Source: Gnetum montanum (Eukaryota; Streptophyta; Gnetopsida; Gnetales; Gnetaceae). Taken from it: a stretch of 64,000 bases of DNA. Location: positions 306,610-370,609 of the forward strand of contig MNCI01035078.1 in assembly GCA_015680685.1 (NCBI GenBank), read 5' to 3'. This document shows, one piece after another, positions 44,313 to 58,300 of the stretch (positions are counted from its first letter, which is position 1; each line of letters starts with the position of its first letter). The notes under the pieces are model-generated. The model did no database searches. It saw only the letters and a program-made list of their open reading frames with translations, and was not told where the DNA came from. Made by a program: the position numbers and the translations under genes.

Positions 44313-46786
44313 ATGGTTGAACCCAAAATTAAAGTAGATCATCGAAGAGGAAATTGAACAACTTCTCAAGGTAGGGTTCATCTATCCCATTGTAGATAGT
44401 GAGTGGGTTAACCCACTTGTGATTGTGCCAAATAAAGGTGGCAAGTGGTGGGTTTGTATTGATTTTAGGCTATTGAACATGGCAACATTCATAAATTCCT
44501 TGGGCACTTTTGCATATAAGAAGATGCCTTTTGGTCTATGCAATGCCCTTGCAACATTCCAATGCCTTGTCCTGAGTATTTTTTATTAGCATATTGGTAC
44601 CAGGATAAAAGTGTTTATGGATGGCTTCTCCACTTATGACGCTATGTTTAAGCAAGGCCTAGACTGCCTTGAGCAAGTGCTTAAAAGGTGTGTGGAGATT
44701 AACCTTTGGATCAATTGGTAGAAGAGCTATCTCATGGTCTAGGAGGGCATTGTGTTGGGGCACAAAATCTCCCAAGTAGGGATTGAGATGGACCTTGAAA
44801 AGATTAGGGTCATCCAAGAAATAACTCACCAATCGAAAATTGTTAAAGTTGTCTAATCATTTCTTGGACACATTGGGTACTACTGGTGATTCGTAGAGAA
44901 TTTTTTTAGGATTGCTAAACTATTGGTCAAGCTTACAAAGAAGGATGTTCCATTCATATGGACCAAGGAATGCAAAAAGGCATTCTAGCAGCTTAAGAAG
45001 AAGCTTGTAGAAACTCTAATGCTATGAGCACCTGATTGGTCCTGTCCATTTTGCATCATGAAAAATGCATCAAACTATGATTTAAGAGCTGTGCTTACAC
45101 ATTTGGATGATTAGAAACATCCTTATTATATCCACTACATAAGCCAAAACATTGTGGGTGCACAAATTAACTACACCACAATGGAGAAAGGGCTAATGGT
45201 GGTGGTGTATGCTTTGGAGAAGTTTAAGCACTATGTGCTTGGATATAAGGTATTTGTGCACATTGATCACAATGCCATTTGCTTCCTCATGAATAAGCTG
45301 ATGGTAAGACTCTGTGTCATATGGTGGTTGATGATATTATAGGAGTTTGATCTTATAATAATAGATAGAAAAGGAACTGCTTGTCTTAGTTATGATGGGA
45401 CAACAAAGGGGAGGAGAGCTCGCTCTCTGATCAATTTTCTAATGAACTTCTCTTTGTCGGTGTAATAAATGAACAAGTGTTTGATGAACCAAAATGATAT
45501 GATGACATCCTCACTTATCTTCTCACTCAGAAGATTCCATAATATTTGGACCACCAGAAGAAAAAATAATTTTTTCATTAGGCCAAACACTTCATGGAAA
45601 TCAACAAACATCTTTATAAGGTATGTGCCGATGGCCTAGTTTTATTGGTGTGTCTGTGATCTTGATCAATTGCATGTTTTCCAAGAAGCTCATGAGGGTT
45701 CTTGTGGGGGCCACTATGTAGGGAGATGCATAACCATGAAGATCCTAATGGTAGGTTATTATTGGCCAACAATCTTTAGGGATGTTTACCGACTCATTTA
45801 CTCTTGTGAACACTATCAATGGGATGGTGGGATGATTGCTTGAATGGAGGGGCCTCAATAGTGGATACAACCACTAGAATCCTTTAACATTTTGGGCATA
45901 GACTTCATGGGTCCCATCACACCCATGTGAAATGGAAAGGTGTACATAATAGTCACCATTAACTATTGTACAAAATTGGCAAAAGTAGCAGTCATCACTG
46001 ACTATACATCTTCTTCTACTGTGTAGTTTGTATAAAAAAATGTTGTAAATATGTTTGGAGTGCCATGTGCACTAATTTTTGACAATGGTTCTCATTTTAT
46101 AGGTGCTACTTTTCGCAAGCTCATGCAATGCTTGGGGATTGAACATAAACTAACAACACCCAACCACCCCCAATCGAATGATCAAGTAGAAGCTACTAAT
46201 AGGGAGATCACAAAAATATTAACTAGAATAATAAGCAAATATAGGAGAGATTGGATCACAAAACTTAATGATGTCCTTTGAGCCTATCACTCCACATGGA
46301 AACTCCCTATAGGCTACTCTTCCTATGAGTTGGTGTATGGAAAACTTCCACCTCTTCCCATTCAATTCGAGCTCCATACACTTTCAATAGCCTATGACTT
46401 AGATTAGCCTATCATAAAAAGAGATATTGATCAAGCTCAACGTGCTAGATGAGAATTGATTGGTCTCCCTATCCTTGAAGGAAGTGCATAAGGCATTAAT
46501 AAAAAATGCCATCACCTTAGGATAAGGAAAGTTAAATTTCAACTTGGAGATAAGCTCCTCTACTAGAACCCCACACATATATCTCAACAAACTAAGTTTG
46601 AAACGTTGTGGGAAGGGCCTTACATCATTTATGAAACCTTTCCTTTTGAGGCCATGTTAATTTACAAAGCTGAGAGCCCAACCAAAAGACAACTGGTCAA
46701 CATGCAATAACTTAAACCTTTCCGGAAGCCTAAGCAAGCCAATGCAAGTAATGCCTCAATAGATGGACAACCATGCTCAATTTTTT
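44313..46786 (+). pseudogene. pol: RT, RNase H and integrase of element C
   Basis: RT resumes with IEEEIEQLLKVGFIYPIVD and PNKGGKWWVCIDFRLLN. It then lacks roughly 55-65 residues (fingers to palm) before GTFAYKKMPFGLCNA. The catalytic FMDD reads FMDG. RNase H includes NYTTMEKGLMVVVYALEKFK and HIDHNA. Integrase has HEGSCGGHY, then a zinc motif missing its last Cys. The catalytic triad residues are all present in GIDFMG, FDNGSHF and QVEATNRE. Its C-terminal part is of the YETFPFEAMLIYKAESP type. At least fifteen stops; not functional. Confidence 0.82.
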
Positions 46787-48029
46787 GAATCTCCTCCTTT
46801 CAACTTAGCCATGGGGAAGATGGCCATCGATGGTAACCATATTAGTGGCTCCTGAATTTTTCTACTTTTTTTTTATTTTACACTTTCTTTATTTTTATAC
46901 CTTTTTTTTTCACTTTGTTATTTTTTAATTTTTATTTTACAACATTGTTAGTATGTTTTTACTTTCTTGAATATTTTACAATTTCTTTTATATTTTACTT
47001 TATTTTGGTATGAATTTTTCTTCTTGTTTTCTAATAAAATGCTTTGTTGCCAATAGGACACAATGATGGTGTAGTTGTTTTCTAATGGTGGTTTGTATTT
47101 AATGTCTTTAATTGCTAATGTCTGGTTTCTATTTTTGAATTTTAATGGCTAATGACTAAGGAAAAGTTTCTTTTTCATGGAATAGGCAATGAGTTCAGGT
47201 TATCCACCCATCCAAAAACTTTATGGTTTTCCTTGTTTTGGAAATATGAGATTCCTTTTTCATGAATAAAACTTTAACGAACTTGTGACCTTTATAGTTT
47301 CCAATCTTCAAGGGGATTCAAAGCTCTTTGTACATTTCTAGTTGTTTGAGTGCATGAGTTTTTTTCATGGATTTCTTACCATTTTGCATCAACCAATAAT
47401 AGGAAGTTGAATAAGTATTTGCATGGTGTGGTTTCTATCCAAAAATCCATAAAAACATACAATTTAGAAAAAAAAAAGAAAAAGAAAAAAAAGAAAAAGA
47501 AAAAAAAAGAAAAAAAAGGGATGGGAATTCAAAGCACACCCCTTAGACAAAATAACAGGCTATAAGCATTAGTTATGGGACTAGAAAGACATGTTACTTA
47601 TGCTTGAAGGTTCCCTTTAACTCAGGCCCTTTCTCACTTTCTACTTCTCTTTTCTTCTCAATTAAGGAATTGTGATTGATTTGTGAGAGCATTATTGTGT
47701 ATCGAGGGGGTGGACAGGTCCTAAAGTGATGATGCAAAATCATTGAAAGGGGTGGTTTTGATCTAGACTAAGAATGAACTTTATCAGGTTATTTAACCAT
47801 AAAATCCACAATGGACTTCTTGTGACCATGAATGGGAAATCTGTTACATTTTCTCTCTCATCTATCAATGCTTTTCATAACTCACCTCACTTTTCGTTGT
47901 CCATGTTTTTGTTCATTGTCTTAGTTTGATGTGTTGAAATTCTTAGATAGATTCTTCTAGATTCAGTCCTTAACTTTTCATGACCATTAATTAATTGTGG
48001 GGCTCATAGACTTCTTGGGGCTTGTATTG
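46787..48029 (+). other. UTR between integrase and extra ORF of element C
   Basis: AT-rich, with an A/G-rich simple tract at about 47466-47519 and the family block 'GAATTCAAAGCACACCCCTT' at 47525. Relative to E, about 1 kb around 48000, including the start of the extra ORF, is missing. Confidence 0.65.
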
Positions 48030-50547
48030 CCAGAAGTCAAAGCTCAATTGCAAAACTCTTCCATGTGGTGCACAATCACTTCTAGCGAGGAGTGGTACAT
48101 GGGAGAGACATATCTCTTCTAGAAAAATTGGTAGGTTGGTTCAATAGTCAAAACCAAGGACATTTTGATGTCCTACTCGATGAAAGCCATCGCAGATATT
48201 CTTGTGTTACTAGAAACTAGGGCCAACCTTGCAAAAATCTCCATGTAGGCAAATCTTGGCATCAAGAAGGAATGGATGCAGCGATGTTATGGAGTCAATT
48301 GTAAGGAGTTTGGTGCACTCACCTTGATAGAGTGTGCATACTTCAAGATTGCGACCTTCTACCTCAATCCAATGGTAAGGCCAAGTAAGATCATTGCCGT
48401 CTCTGCCTGTGCATGTGTCACAATAAGTAGTTAATTCCCCATTAACCTTCCATAGTTGATCTATGTTAAGATAGATAAGTGATTTAAAGAAAATGAACGT
48501 GGAAGATAGACATTCTCCTTTTCATGCCTCATCAGAAAATTATGCAAGAGGCAAAGCATAACACGTTACACAACCGACATTGTTTGATGTGCTTTGTGCG
48601 CTTCTCAAGTGGAGATGATGGAGGACAAGGTGCCTACCAAGGTCATCCAAGAAGAGGAGAAATAACCACCACCTCTATTGCCCACTCAAAAACAACATTA
48701 AAAGCCTACTTTACCTTGGAATGCATGTGCAAGATTTGAGAGCAACTTGTGTATGAGAAAGAGCTACGAGAAAGAATGAGTGATGGTGATCCATCTATGT
48801 ATCACCTAGCAATGAGTCACCTCAATAAAGTAGTTTGAACCATCAGCCAAATGGAATGAAGTGAGCTAATTTTCTCAGCGCAAAGAATGTAGCTACTCAC
48901 AAGATCAAATATTAATGCTCGAGAGGTGACAATATCTCTCTTGCAATAGTAGTAATTCCTAGAAATCCCTGAGAATGTTGCTACTTTTTCAGTGCATTTG
49001 AAGAAGGGTGATGGGGCAATTGTCTTTGTGGTATAGCATCATGGGTAGTAGACAGTAGTAGAGGTGGCTATTGATAGAATTCCCAAGGCCTTAAATGAAG
49101 CTACAACATCTATACTAGATGTTTATGCACTTAGATATGTGTAGACATCCACAGGAACAATTAGCAGTAGATTAAGTGTAACCCAACACGAGGAGCTACT
49201 GGACTGATTGGTGGGAATTGGGCAACCGATTCTACATATCTTTAATCTTCCAAATACCATCACTGCAACCTAATCAGAGCTTGTAGAAGCAAGGGGCAAG
49301 TGCATTATATTAGAGAGGTAACTCAAAAGAACCCAAGCAAAAAATCAATGCTTGGCTATGGAGGTTATAGACTTAAGAGCCTATCTTACTAATCCCACAT
49401 TTTTCAACCTTATGCTGACATGTGATGAAGGTTTTCAATAGCTTCAAGATAGGCTCAAACAATCTGAGAATTCAAAGGAGATAGCCATCTTTGACCAATC
49501 CCTGGCCAATGCCAAAACTTACATCATTCAGAAAGACTTGGTCTAGATGCATCATGAGAATGAAATCCTGAACATAGAGAACCATTACCTATAGAATGTT
49601 AATATGTAGAAATAGTAGATGTAAGAATTTTATCCATTAATAGTAGGAGTATCTAGCTAGAGTGAACTTTAAATTGAGGAGACTGGTAGCTAAAAATAGA
49701 AATCTCTCCATGGAGGAAGTCTGAGCCCTTTGCCAAAAATCTATGATAGAGATAGCCTTTTGGAAGAATGAGGGTCTCAAATTTCAGAGAATCAAGAATC
49801 ATTATAGAACATGTTGGTATATAGAAAGAAATTAATGAGAAACACATTTAGATGGCGAAGGCAAAAGTCAACAAGGCCCTTCAGCAACTCAAGGAAAAAG
49901 GTGATGTCTGGCAGTTGATCTCTAATGGGTTCAAGGACTATAACAAAGTAGAGATTTGCATGAAAGAGCTACAAATTGAGGAGATGATGGAGTATATGAA
50001 GCTTTCCAATCTTCATTATGCAAACCTAGTAATGCTGACTATTGGAAGGTTGTGGTCAAAGTTGGAGAAGTGAGTGGCTAGCTCATACTTACTGTATGAG
50101 GTAGAGTTCAAAACGCATAAGGAGACCAAGAAAAAGCTTGAAATTGCTAATGATGAACTCGAGGTTCTTAAGGCATGATTCATTGATCAGAGATCCACTA
50201 CTGAGAACTTGGCCAAAAGGATGAATGACTACCAAGAGCTACATAGTGCTCTTAAGGTGTTCAATGTTGAACACAAAATTTTGATGGCCTACAAGAATGA
50301 GCTATTCCAAATAATGCCCTATGCCTAGGATGTTCCCACTTTGACCCATATTTAAGATGTTGCGTGGACCATGAATGATCCCAAGGGAAAGGAGGAGAAG
50401 ATGAAGGCACTGTTGGACACCTTTTATCTTCCACCAGACATTGTAGTTACCATTGGACAACCACAACTACCTCAACCATTAGGTGCACTCAAAGCATGAC
50501 AAGCTCCTTTGGAGCCTTAGGAACCTCCACCTCCTAGGATTGTTTGA
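48030..50547 (+). pseudogene. Post-integrase ORF (env position) of element C, 5' truncated
   Basis: Aligns with the better preserved ORF in E. Recognisable parts are the 'SHLNKV...ISQME' segment near 48810, a coiled-coil-rich stretch (49852-50290: KVNKALQQLKEKGDVWQLI, LQIEEMMEYMKLSNLHYANL) and a Pro-rich C-terminus (about 50450-50545). No transmembrane segment or signal peptide is visible. Function unknown; Athila-type elements carry a putative env-like ORF at this place. Confidence 0.6.
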
Positions 50548-50780
50548 TCATCTCCAACATCTTCACGCCATCTAACAAATTATGTTTGTCAGTTTTTTCC
50601 TAGTTTTCAATTGTGTTGTTTTGAACACCAGAAGGTTTGTAATTAATGTAAAACTATATACTCTAGGCACTTAGTTTTTTGTTGTATAGTTTTTATATTT
50701 GTTGTGTGTTAATAATCCCATACCTTCCCAAAATTTTGTAAAGAACTCGAGGATGAATTTTCATTCAATTGTGGGGGGTA

Positions 50781-51615
50781 TGATGAGTTGTTTGGTTGGC
50801 CATGTTGATGGGATCCCATCAATGTGATAAGGTTTGACTCGTTGACACATACCCATTGATGGGGCTTCCTATTTTGCCTATAAATACACATTCACTAGTC
50901 ACATTTGTGACATATGTCTCATAATTGTAGTAAAGCTCTTGTAGTTTTGTCATTTAGAAGGTAGAATAGTTTTTTAAGTGCTCACAGTAGGAGTTAAAGA
51001 GTGTACAAATTTTTATTCGAGCATTGTTGTACCTAAGAACGGTAGTGTGTGTAGAAATAAAGATGAGCTTTCTGATAAACCTTGTAGCACTTTGAAATAG
51101 ATTAATTATTTTCTTTATGCACTTAATATTTTAAGTAATTTTCTTTAATGTTTTAAGTTATTAATTAAGCTAGACTAAGCTAAATTAAATAGTGATTAAT
51201 TAAGCACATAAGTACAAACACTTTGAGCATATGCTTGATGCTTGGTAATCTTAGTAACACTTAATGTTTAATAACCTAGTAGCATTAAACATGTTTAGGA
51301 TGTGTACAGTAAGTGGGAATGAATGCTTATGTTAGGATTAGTTAAATGTTAGCTAGTTAAATTAAATTAGCAATTAAGTTACTTTATTCATCATTCCTTG
51401 TTCTTAGGTGACTTAGAACATTAAAGATAAGTTGCACTTAATCATACCTTTGCATTTCACAAGTGGAATTGGGAAGACAATGATTGCAACAGTTAGTTTC
51501 ACTTCCTAGAAACTAGTGTACTTAGAAGGCTATAAGTCCACAGAATTTGATTAGATCATGCATGAATGCTTAGTGATTTTTATGGTTTGGTGTAGGATAT
51601 ACTTACCACTCATCA
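50781..51615 (+). repeat. 3' LTR of element C (835 bp)
   Basis: TGATGAGTTG to CCACTCATCA, preceded by the purine tract GTGGGGGGTA (50771-50780). TATA box 'CTATAAATACAC' is near 50879. Similar to 21956-22863 but clearly diverged. Confidence 0.87.
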
Positions 51616-54304
51616 CCAATGATTAGTTACTAGATATTTTTGAGGAAGCAGTTAATGACTACATCAAAGGTAAGTTAGTCTACCCTAGGCCCCTTAGTCT
51701 CCATGATTTCATTACCTCTACTAAACACATCAAGGAGATGGTTATCTAATGATTTGACTTTGAATGAATTAATTTCTACAAGAAAACCAATAAGGTAATA
51801 AAAGAAAAGGCCTCATAGAGTGTAAGATAAATAGTAACTTTGGTGAACCAATCTTCACCAACATTCTCATCCAACACTAATCATGTTGGGTAGCCTTTAT
51901 CGAATTGGGGCCATCAAAGAGGACAACCTAGGGATTGATCTAACTAGCATAAGTTTTTGATGTCCTATACTTAGCTCTACAACATGCTATTGAAAGAGGT
52001 ACATATCACCCCAAAATAGGTTACAGATCAATCACGACCTATATTTAGATGCTTGTAGATTTTAGCCGTAGATCCTTCTCAACATCTAGAAGAAGATCCA
52101 CCAATCCCAAGGTGGTATGATTCTAACAAATACTGCTATTATCATGAAGCTACAAGTCATGATACAAATGACTATAACACACTAAAGATGATATTTAGGC
52201 TCTTGATAAAAAAAGGTGAATAATCTTCACATACTAGTTCAACTTGATAATTAAGATATGCAAGTCTTTTATGACCTTTTGAATTCCCATTCAAAGGGAA
52301 TATCTACATTTCATTTTTAAATCAAAGGAAATTGTCCCAAAACCCCATTCATTATTTAAATGGGTCCCTCTTAGACCTTTCCTTAAATATTCTCCCAGGC
52401 TAATCCTCCTAAACCCAAGAAATATTTTTCCATTAATATCCCTACAAAAAATTTTCTATTTTGGTTATCCAAAAGGTATGAAGAACATCATTTATTATAT
52501 ATCTTACACTATACTATGATGCTCCTCATGCTGTTTAAAATCCCATGAATTTCAACTCTTCATTACCACTGAGAAGTAGGTTACCCTTGCCTACGCCATC
52601 TTGTTCAATTGATTTTTTCTTTGTTTTGCCATATGGAATACCTCTTCCATCATGTTCCTTATTCCCACCCATCTCACAAAAACCACCATTACTTTTTACT
52701 TTTACACCTCTAATTCATATTATTACATGAGTGTAAAAGGAGGCAATATCTAACAAGGTAAACGAAAAGGATCAAGCCAATAAGTAATCTTCCTCATACT
52801 GGAAGAATAAGATGACATTCTAAGAGCATTATAATACACCTACGCTTGCTTCAATAGCTACTTTAATGACTCCATTATCAACTAGTCCTCTAATGCTCCA
52901 TCCTCTTAAAGATTCAACATCAGAGGATCAGCCTTTGCTACAAATCATTGTAGTAATAAAATCAAAGAGGACTAATCTTTTCCTCTTTGATTTCAGTTCC
53001 ATCTTCAAGGAGTATTGCTTGGCACTAGAAGAAATTCTAAAGTCAATCACCATTCCAAAAAACACCCAACCTAATTCCCAATCTATTTCATTAGTGCTCA
53101 ACACTCCATGGTAGATGATGATTGCTTGGTGTTCAAAGGGGAGAACATCAAAACTCATCCTACAATGGGTGTTATGTGTCAATTTTCTATCTACATCACA
53201 ATATGGATTGGGAACAACATGATGCTACCTCTAGTGCACATGCATGATGGAGTTGGATCTAACATCATCTCATGGGCTATCATTAAGTGTCTCAACCTTG
53301 AAAAATAGGTCACATCAATTTCAACTTTACTTTAATTTTGTTTAGCGAAGCTAGAGTAGAAGTCATATGTTCAATTAATTACCTTTCTTGGTAGGAAAGT
53401 GCATTGCTTTGGAAGCTATGTTTGAGGTAGTTAGGGATTCCTTAGGAAAAAATGCTATCTTAGGAAGCCCTTGGTTAACTTATTATCATGCAATTTCAAC
53501 ACCTGTCCATTAGGAGATACACTTTTCATGCAAGGATAGGGAAGTAGTCATTCATGCTAATCTTGAAGTCCTTGCCATCTCCTGCCTAGATGTACTAGAG
53601 AAGACTATGCTAGACTTCCACCATGTTAGCATGGATCAAACATCCTTGTTAGAAACCAATGAGTTTAACATTAGCATCTTGTGATCATCTAACTCTTATA
53701 AACTCGTAGATCCAGGCTTTGGTAAACTATATGTTGTAGAATCTATTAGAAGCATCAAGGGTTCTATCCCTTTCCAAGCTAAGAAAAACATCACCAACAT
53801 GCTCCCTACTTAGGAATCATGTCATCTTTACCATGTTATTCTCATGTTTTTCGTATATCTTTTAAGCTTAAATTAATCAGCTATGTTTGCTCATTTTATT
53901 TAAACTTCATGTTATTTTTTCTTTAATTTATGTATTTGTCACTAGCTTTAATACTTTAAATATTATTTTTATCTAGAAATTCATTTCATATTGTTCTACA
54001 CCTTAGCTATTAAAACTAAAAATCTCATAAAACATAGAAAACTAAAAAACATAAACATATAATATAGAAAATTCATAAACACAACCATTTGTTACTTCAA
54101 TATAGTTTTTTGTACCATACTTCTAAAAAATTCATACAAACATATCATCTAGCAAAGACTTCAACACTAAAAATATAGTCAATAATATCCCATTATTGAT
54201 CTTTCTTTATCCTCTACCCGATAGGCATCACCTCTTTAGTTCCTATGGTTCCCATCTTTCTTTTCTATTTCTATACATCATTTTATTCATCATTGTTTCC
54301 TAAT
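51616..54304 (+). pseudogene. Element F continued: end of gag and protease
   Basis: F resumes after C. The gag finger YCYYHEATSHDTNDYNTLK is at about 52130-52190. Protease-like sequence is open in pieces (52866-53308), with the active-site region MHDGVGSNIIS near 53245 (DGG expected). LGRPW-type linker sequence with 'EIHFSCKDREVVIHA' follows to about 53680. From 53800 on it is AT-rich with no coding signal. The domain order gag-PR confirms plus orientation and Tat-like affinity. RT and beyond are not in the window. Confidence 0.65.
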
Positions 54305-55137
54305 TGATGAGTGGTGAGTAGATCCTATGCCCAATGATCCGAATCAGTAGCATTCATGCATGATTTGGTTGAATTCCAAGGACTTCTAGGTTTCTACATA
54401 TAGTGGTCTAGGAGGTGAATCAATTGTTACAATCATTATCTTCCTAATTACACTTGTGAGCATAAGGGTATGGTTAGGTATAATTGAGACATAGAATTTT
54501 TATCATTTTTATCTTTTTATGTTCTAAGTCACTAAATTAAGCTAATAAGTAGCTAACACTTAACTAATCCTAACATAAGCATTGGTTTCGACTTTCTGTA
54601 CACATCTTGAACATGTATAGTATGATTGGGATACCAAACGTTAAGCATTATTGGGATTATCAAATGTTACACATATGTTCAAAGTGGTCGTACTTATGTT
54701 TACTATCTAATTTATTTTAATTAATTACTTTAATTACTTAAAAAATTAAAGGAAATTGCTGAAAATATTAAATGCTTAAAGAAATAATTAATCTAGTCTA
54801 AGTCCTATGAGGTTTGATTAGAAAGCTCGTCTTTATTACCACACAAACTAAAGTGCTTAGGTAGAATAGTGTGCGAATAAAGATCCATACACTGTTTGAC
54901 TCCTATTGCATGCACTTGGAAAATATTCTAACTTTTGAATGGAAAAACTATTAGAACTTTTTTACAACTTAGGAAAAGAATGTCGTAAATGTGGCAAAAG
55001 GTGCACATTTATAAGCAAAATAGGATGCCTTGTCGGTAGGTATATATCAATAGGTCAAACCCTATGTTGACGTGATCACATTGACTAGGTCACATCGATG
55101 GCATCCCATTGACATGTCCAAACCATGCAACTCATCA
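54305..55137 (-). repeat. 3' LTR of element E (833 bp)
   Basis: On the minus strand it runs TGATGAGTTGCATGG to CCACTCATCA, preceded by CATGGGAATA as the purine tract. It is closely similar to the C LTRs, with CATCGATG/GTCAATG motifs and a TATA-like 'TATAAATGTGC' near 55010. Confidence 0.85.
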
Positions 55138-55367
55138 TATTCCCATGACTGAATGAAAACTCATCCTTGAGTTCTTTACAAAATTTGGAAAGGTATGGGA
55201 TTATTGATTGAAAAAAAAAACACACAAACAACATAATAAAAACTAAGTGCCTAAGTGTATGGTTTTATAATGATTACCAAATTTTGGTGTTTAGGACAAC
55301 AAAATTGAACACTAGGACAAAACTAACAATCACAATTCCTTTAATGGTGTGAAGATGATGAAGAAGA

Positions 55368-58300
55368 TCAAATGGTCCTAGGTGGTGGAGGCTCTTGAGG
55401 CTCCGATGGACCTTCTTCTACTTCAGGTGCACATACTGGTTGAGGTGGTTGTGGTTGTCCTACGGTAGCCGGAACAAGAAAGGTGTCGAAAAATGCCTTC
55501 ATCACTTCCTCCTTAGTTTGTGATGATTCATAGTCCACACTACATCTCAAATGTGGGCTAGAATGGGAATATCCCACGGATAGGGCATTATTAGGAATAG
55601 CTCCTTAACATTCATGAACCAGGTAGGAAACTATTTACATTCAATATCAAATGCTTTGAGTGCATTGTGTAGCTCTTGGTAATTGTTCATTTGCTTGGCT
55701 AGGTTCTCAGTAGTTGATCATTGATTAGTGAACTTTGCTTTGAGAACCTTGAGTTCAACATTGGTAATCTAAAGCTTCTGCTTGGTGTCTTTGTGATGCT
55801 TGAACTCTACCTCATACAATAAGTACAAGCTAGTCACTTGTTTCTCCAATTTTGACTATGGCCTACCAGCAGTCAGTATTGCTAGATTTGCATAATGAAG
55901 ATTGACAAGCTCCATGTCCTTTGTCATCTCCTCGATTTGCAGCTCTTTCATGTGGATCTTTGCTTTGCTTTAGTCATTAACGCCATCAAAGATAGGTTGC
56001 TAAACATCACCTCCTTCCTTGAGCTGCTTGAAGGTTTCATTGATTTTTGCCTTTGTCATTTGAATGTTCTTTTCCTTAATTTATTTCTGTAGACTAATCT
56101 AATCTTTATAATAGTTCTTGACTCTCTCAAATTTGAGAGCCTTATTTTTCTAGGTGGCTATTTCTATCACCAATTTTTGGGAAAGGGCTCCAACTTCCTC
56201 CATAGAGAGATTTTTATTTTTTGCTGCCAATCTCCTCAATTCATTATTTACTCTAGCTAATTGCTCCTAATATTGATGGATAAAATGTTGCATCTATTTC
56301 TTTTGCACATCAACATTCTACATGTGATGGTTTTCTATGGTCAGAATTGCATTCTTGTGATGCATCTGGATCAAGTCCTTCTGAATGGTGTATGTTTTGG
56401 CATTATGCATAAATTAGTCAAAGATGATAGTTTCCTTCATGTTCTCAACCTTTTTGAGCTTGTCTTTAAGTTGTTTGAATACTTCATCATGTGTTGGTGC
56501 AAGGTTGAGAAATGTAGGATCAGTGAGGTGAGCTCTCAATTTAGCAACCTTCACAGCCAAGTGTTGGTTTTCAGCTTGGGCTATTTCAAGTTGCTTCTCT
56601 AATATGATGCATTTTCTCCTCACATCAAGCAACTCCGACTAGGTTGTAGTGATTATATTTGAAAGGTCAAAGACATCTAGAATTAGATGCTTGGTTCCTA
56701 CCAATCAGTCCAACAACTCCTTATGCTAGGCCACACTTAATCTACTACTAAGGATCCCTACAGACATATTGATGAGACACGATTCACATAGGTCACGATA
56801 TCGTGTACGCGATATCACGGTCCACCGCCAAGTCTATAAATAGGAGACATCTCTCCCTTGTTTCCTCATCCTGGGTTAAAAGTAGGGAAACTATGGCAGA
56901 TTGATCACTCAAGAGATAGAATTTTTTCCATGTGCCCACAATAGGAGTCCTAAAGTGAATGGATCTTTATTCGAGAAACATTGTACCTGAACATAAGTTG
57001 TGTACGGAAATAAAGATGAACTTCCTAGATAAACCTTGTAGTGCATGGAATAGGATTTATTTTAATGTTATTTATGACTTTCTCTCTCTCACCCTTAAAC
57101 TCCTAGAATGCAGAATGAGTACGAATTGATTATGAGCATCTAAGTATGTGTACGGTTAGTCAAGGAGTCAGCTGCTCATCGTAATGTGGTATGAGTATGA
57201 CTTGATTAGGAGCATCTAAGTGTGACTACTTGGTAACCCAGTGGCGTATCTAGGATCTGCACTTGGTAATCCCAGTGGTAGTCGTGCACCAAGATGTGTA
57301 CGGTTAGTCAAGGAATCACCTGCTCATCGCACTTAGGCTAGATTAGATTCTCTCAACCCTTTCCCCCTAGTTAAGTGCCTCAGTACGACCACTTCGAGCA
57401 CGTGCGTTATGCGTGGTAATCCCAGTGACGATTAGCATTTGGTAGCCACGGTTGCATCAATTTAGGGTGTGTCCAGTAAGTGGGAATGGATGCGGATGCT
57501 AGTTAATTGAGACTTAGTCATTAGTTAGAGTTAGCAATTAGTTTCTCAACCTTTCACCTCAATAGCATAGGAGAAAAACATAAAAAGCTATAAAAATCAT
57601 ATACCTCAGACTTACTTAACCATACACCGTGACAACTACAAGTAAGTCTAGGAAGACAATGAATTGTTAACCTTAAGTGTTCCATGAGGCGTGTAGGCAT
57701 TTAGTTTGCGGAGTTCAACCGGATCGTGCATGCTACGCTTGTTTCGTATGGTTGAGTGTAGGGGTACCTCGCCACTCATCACATATGCACATCTCTAAGT
57801 GTAGAAATGTCTAGTATAGTTGCTGCAAGTGCATTCATTACTTTGGAAATTTTGTTAGCAACTATCGTTGTCACTATCTCTTGCCCATGGTGCTGCATCA
57901 CCAAGGCAATTGCATTCTCACCCTCTTCCAGATGCACCAAAAAATAAGTAACCTTTCTAGAGATTTCTGGAATTTTTTGTTATTAAGAGAGAGATATCAT
58001 TACCTCTTGAGTGATAGGATTTGATCTTGTAGGTAGATGTGTTCTTTGGACTGAGAAAATTGGTCCACCTCCTTCCATCTGGCTTATGATTTGTGCCACT
58101 TCATTGAGATGGCTCATTGTTGGGTGATACACAAATGAATCACCACCACTTGTTCTTGCTCGTTGCTCTTGCTCACACAAGAGTTGGTCTCGGATCTCAC
58201 ACATGTGCTTAAGAGCAACACAAGACTTCTGCATTGTTTTTTGAGTAGGTGGTGGTTGCTACTATTTTTTGGATGACTTTGGCAGACACTTGATTCTTTA

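Larger units (their letters stand above)
21956..51615 (+). mobile_element. Element C: Athila-like Ty3/gypsy retrotransposon, split by D
   Basis: LTRs are at 21956-22863 and 50781-51615. Internal order is gag (23023-25440), protease (25450-25800), start of RT (26165-26472), [element D 26473-44312], RT, RNase H and integrase (44313-46786), UTR, and an extra ORF (about 48030-50547). Without D it would be about 11.8 kb. The lineage call rests on the RT stretch GTFAYKKMPFGLCNA, on NYTTMEK and ALEKFKHYVLG in RNase H, the tRNA-Asp primer site and the post-integrase ORF. It interrupts F gag; flanks TTGAT and CCAAT do not form a clear target duplication. All genes are inactivated by stops. Confidence 0.85.

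Noticed and set aside
21951-51620. Target-site duplication for element C
   Set aside because: Flanks TTGAT and CCAAT do not match; I would not claim a duplication, though C clearly interrupts F gag.
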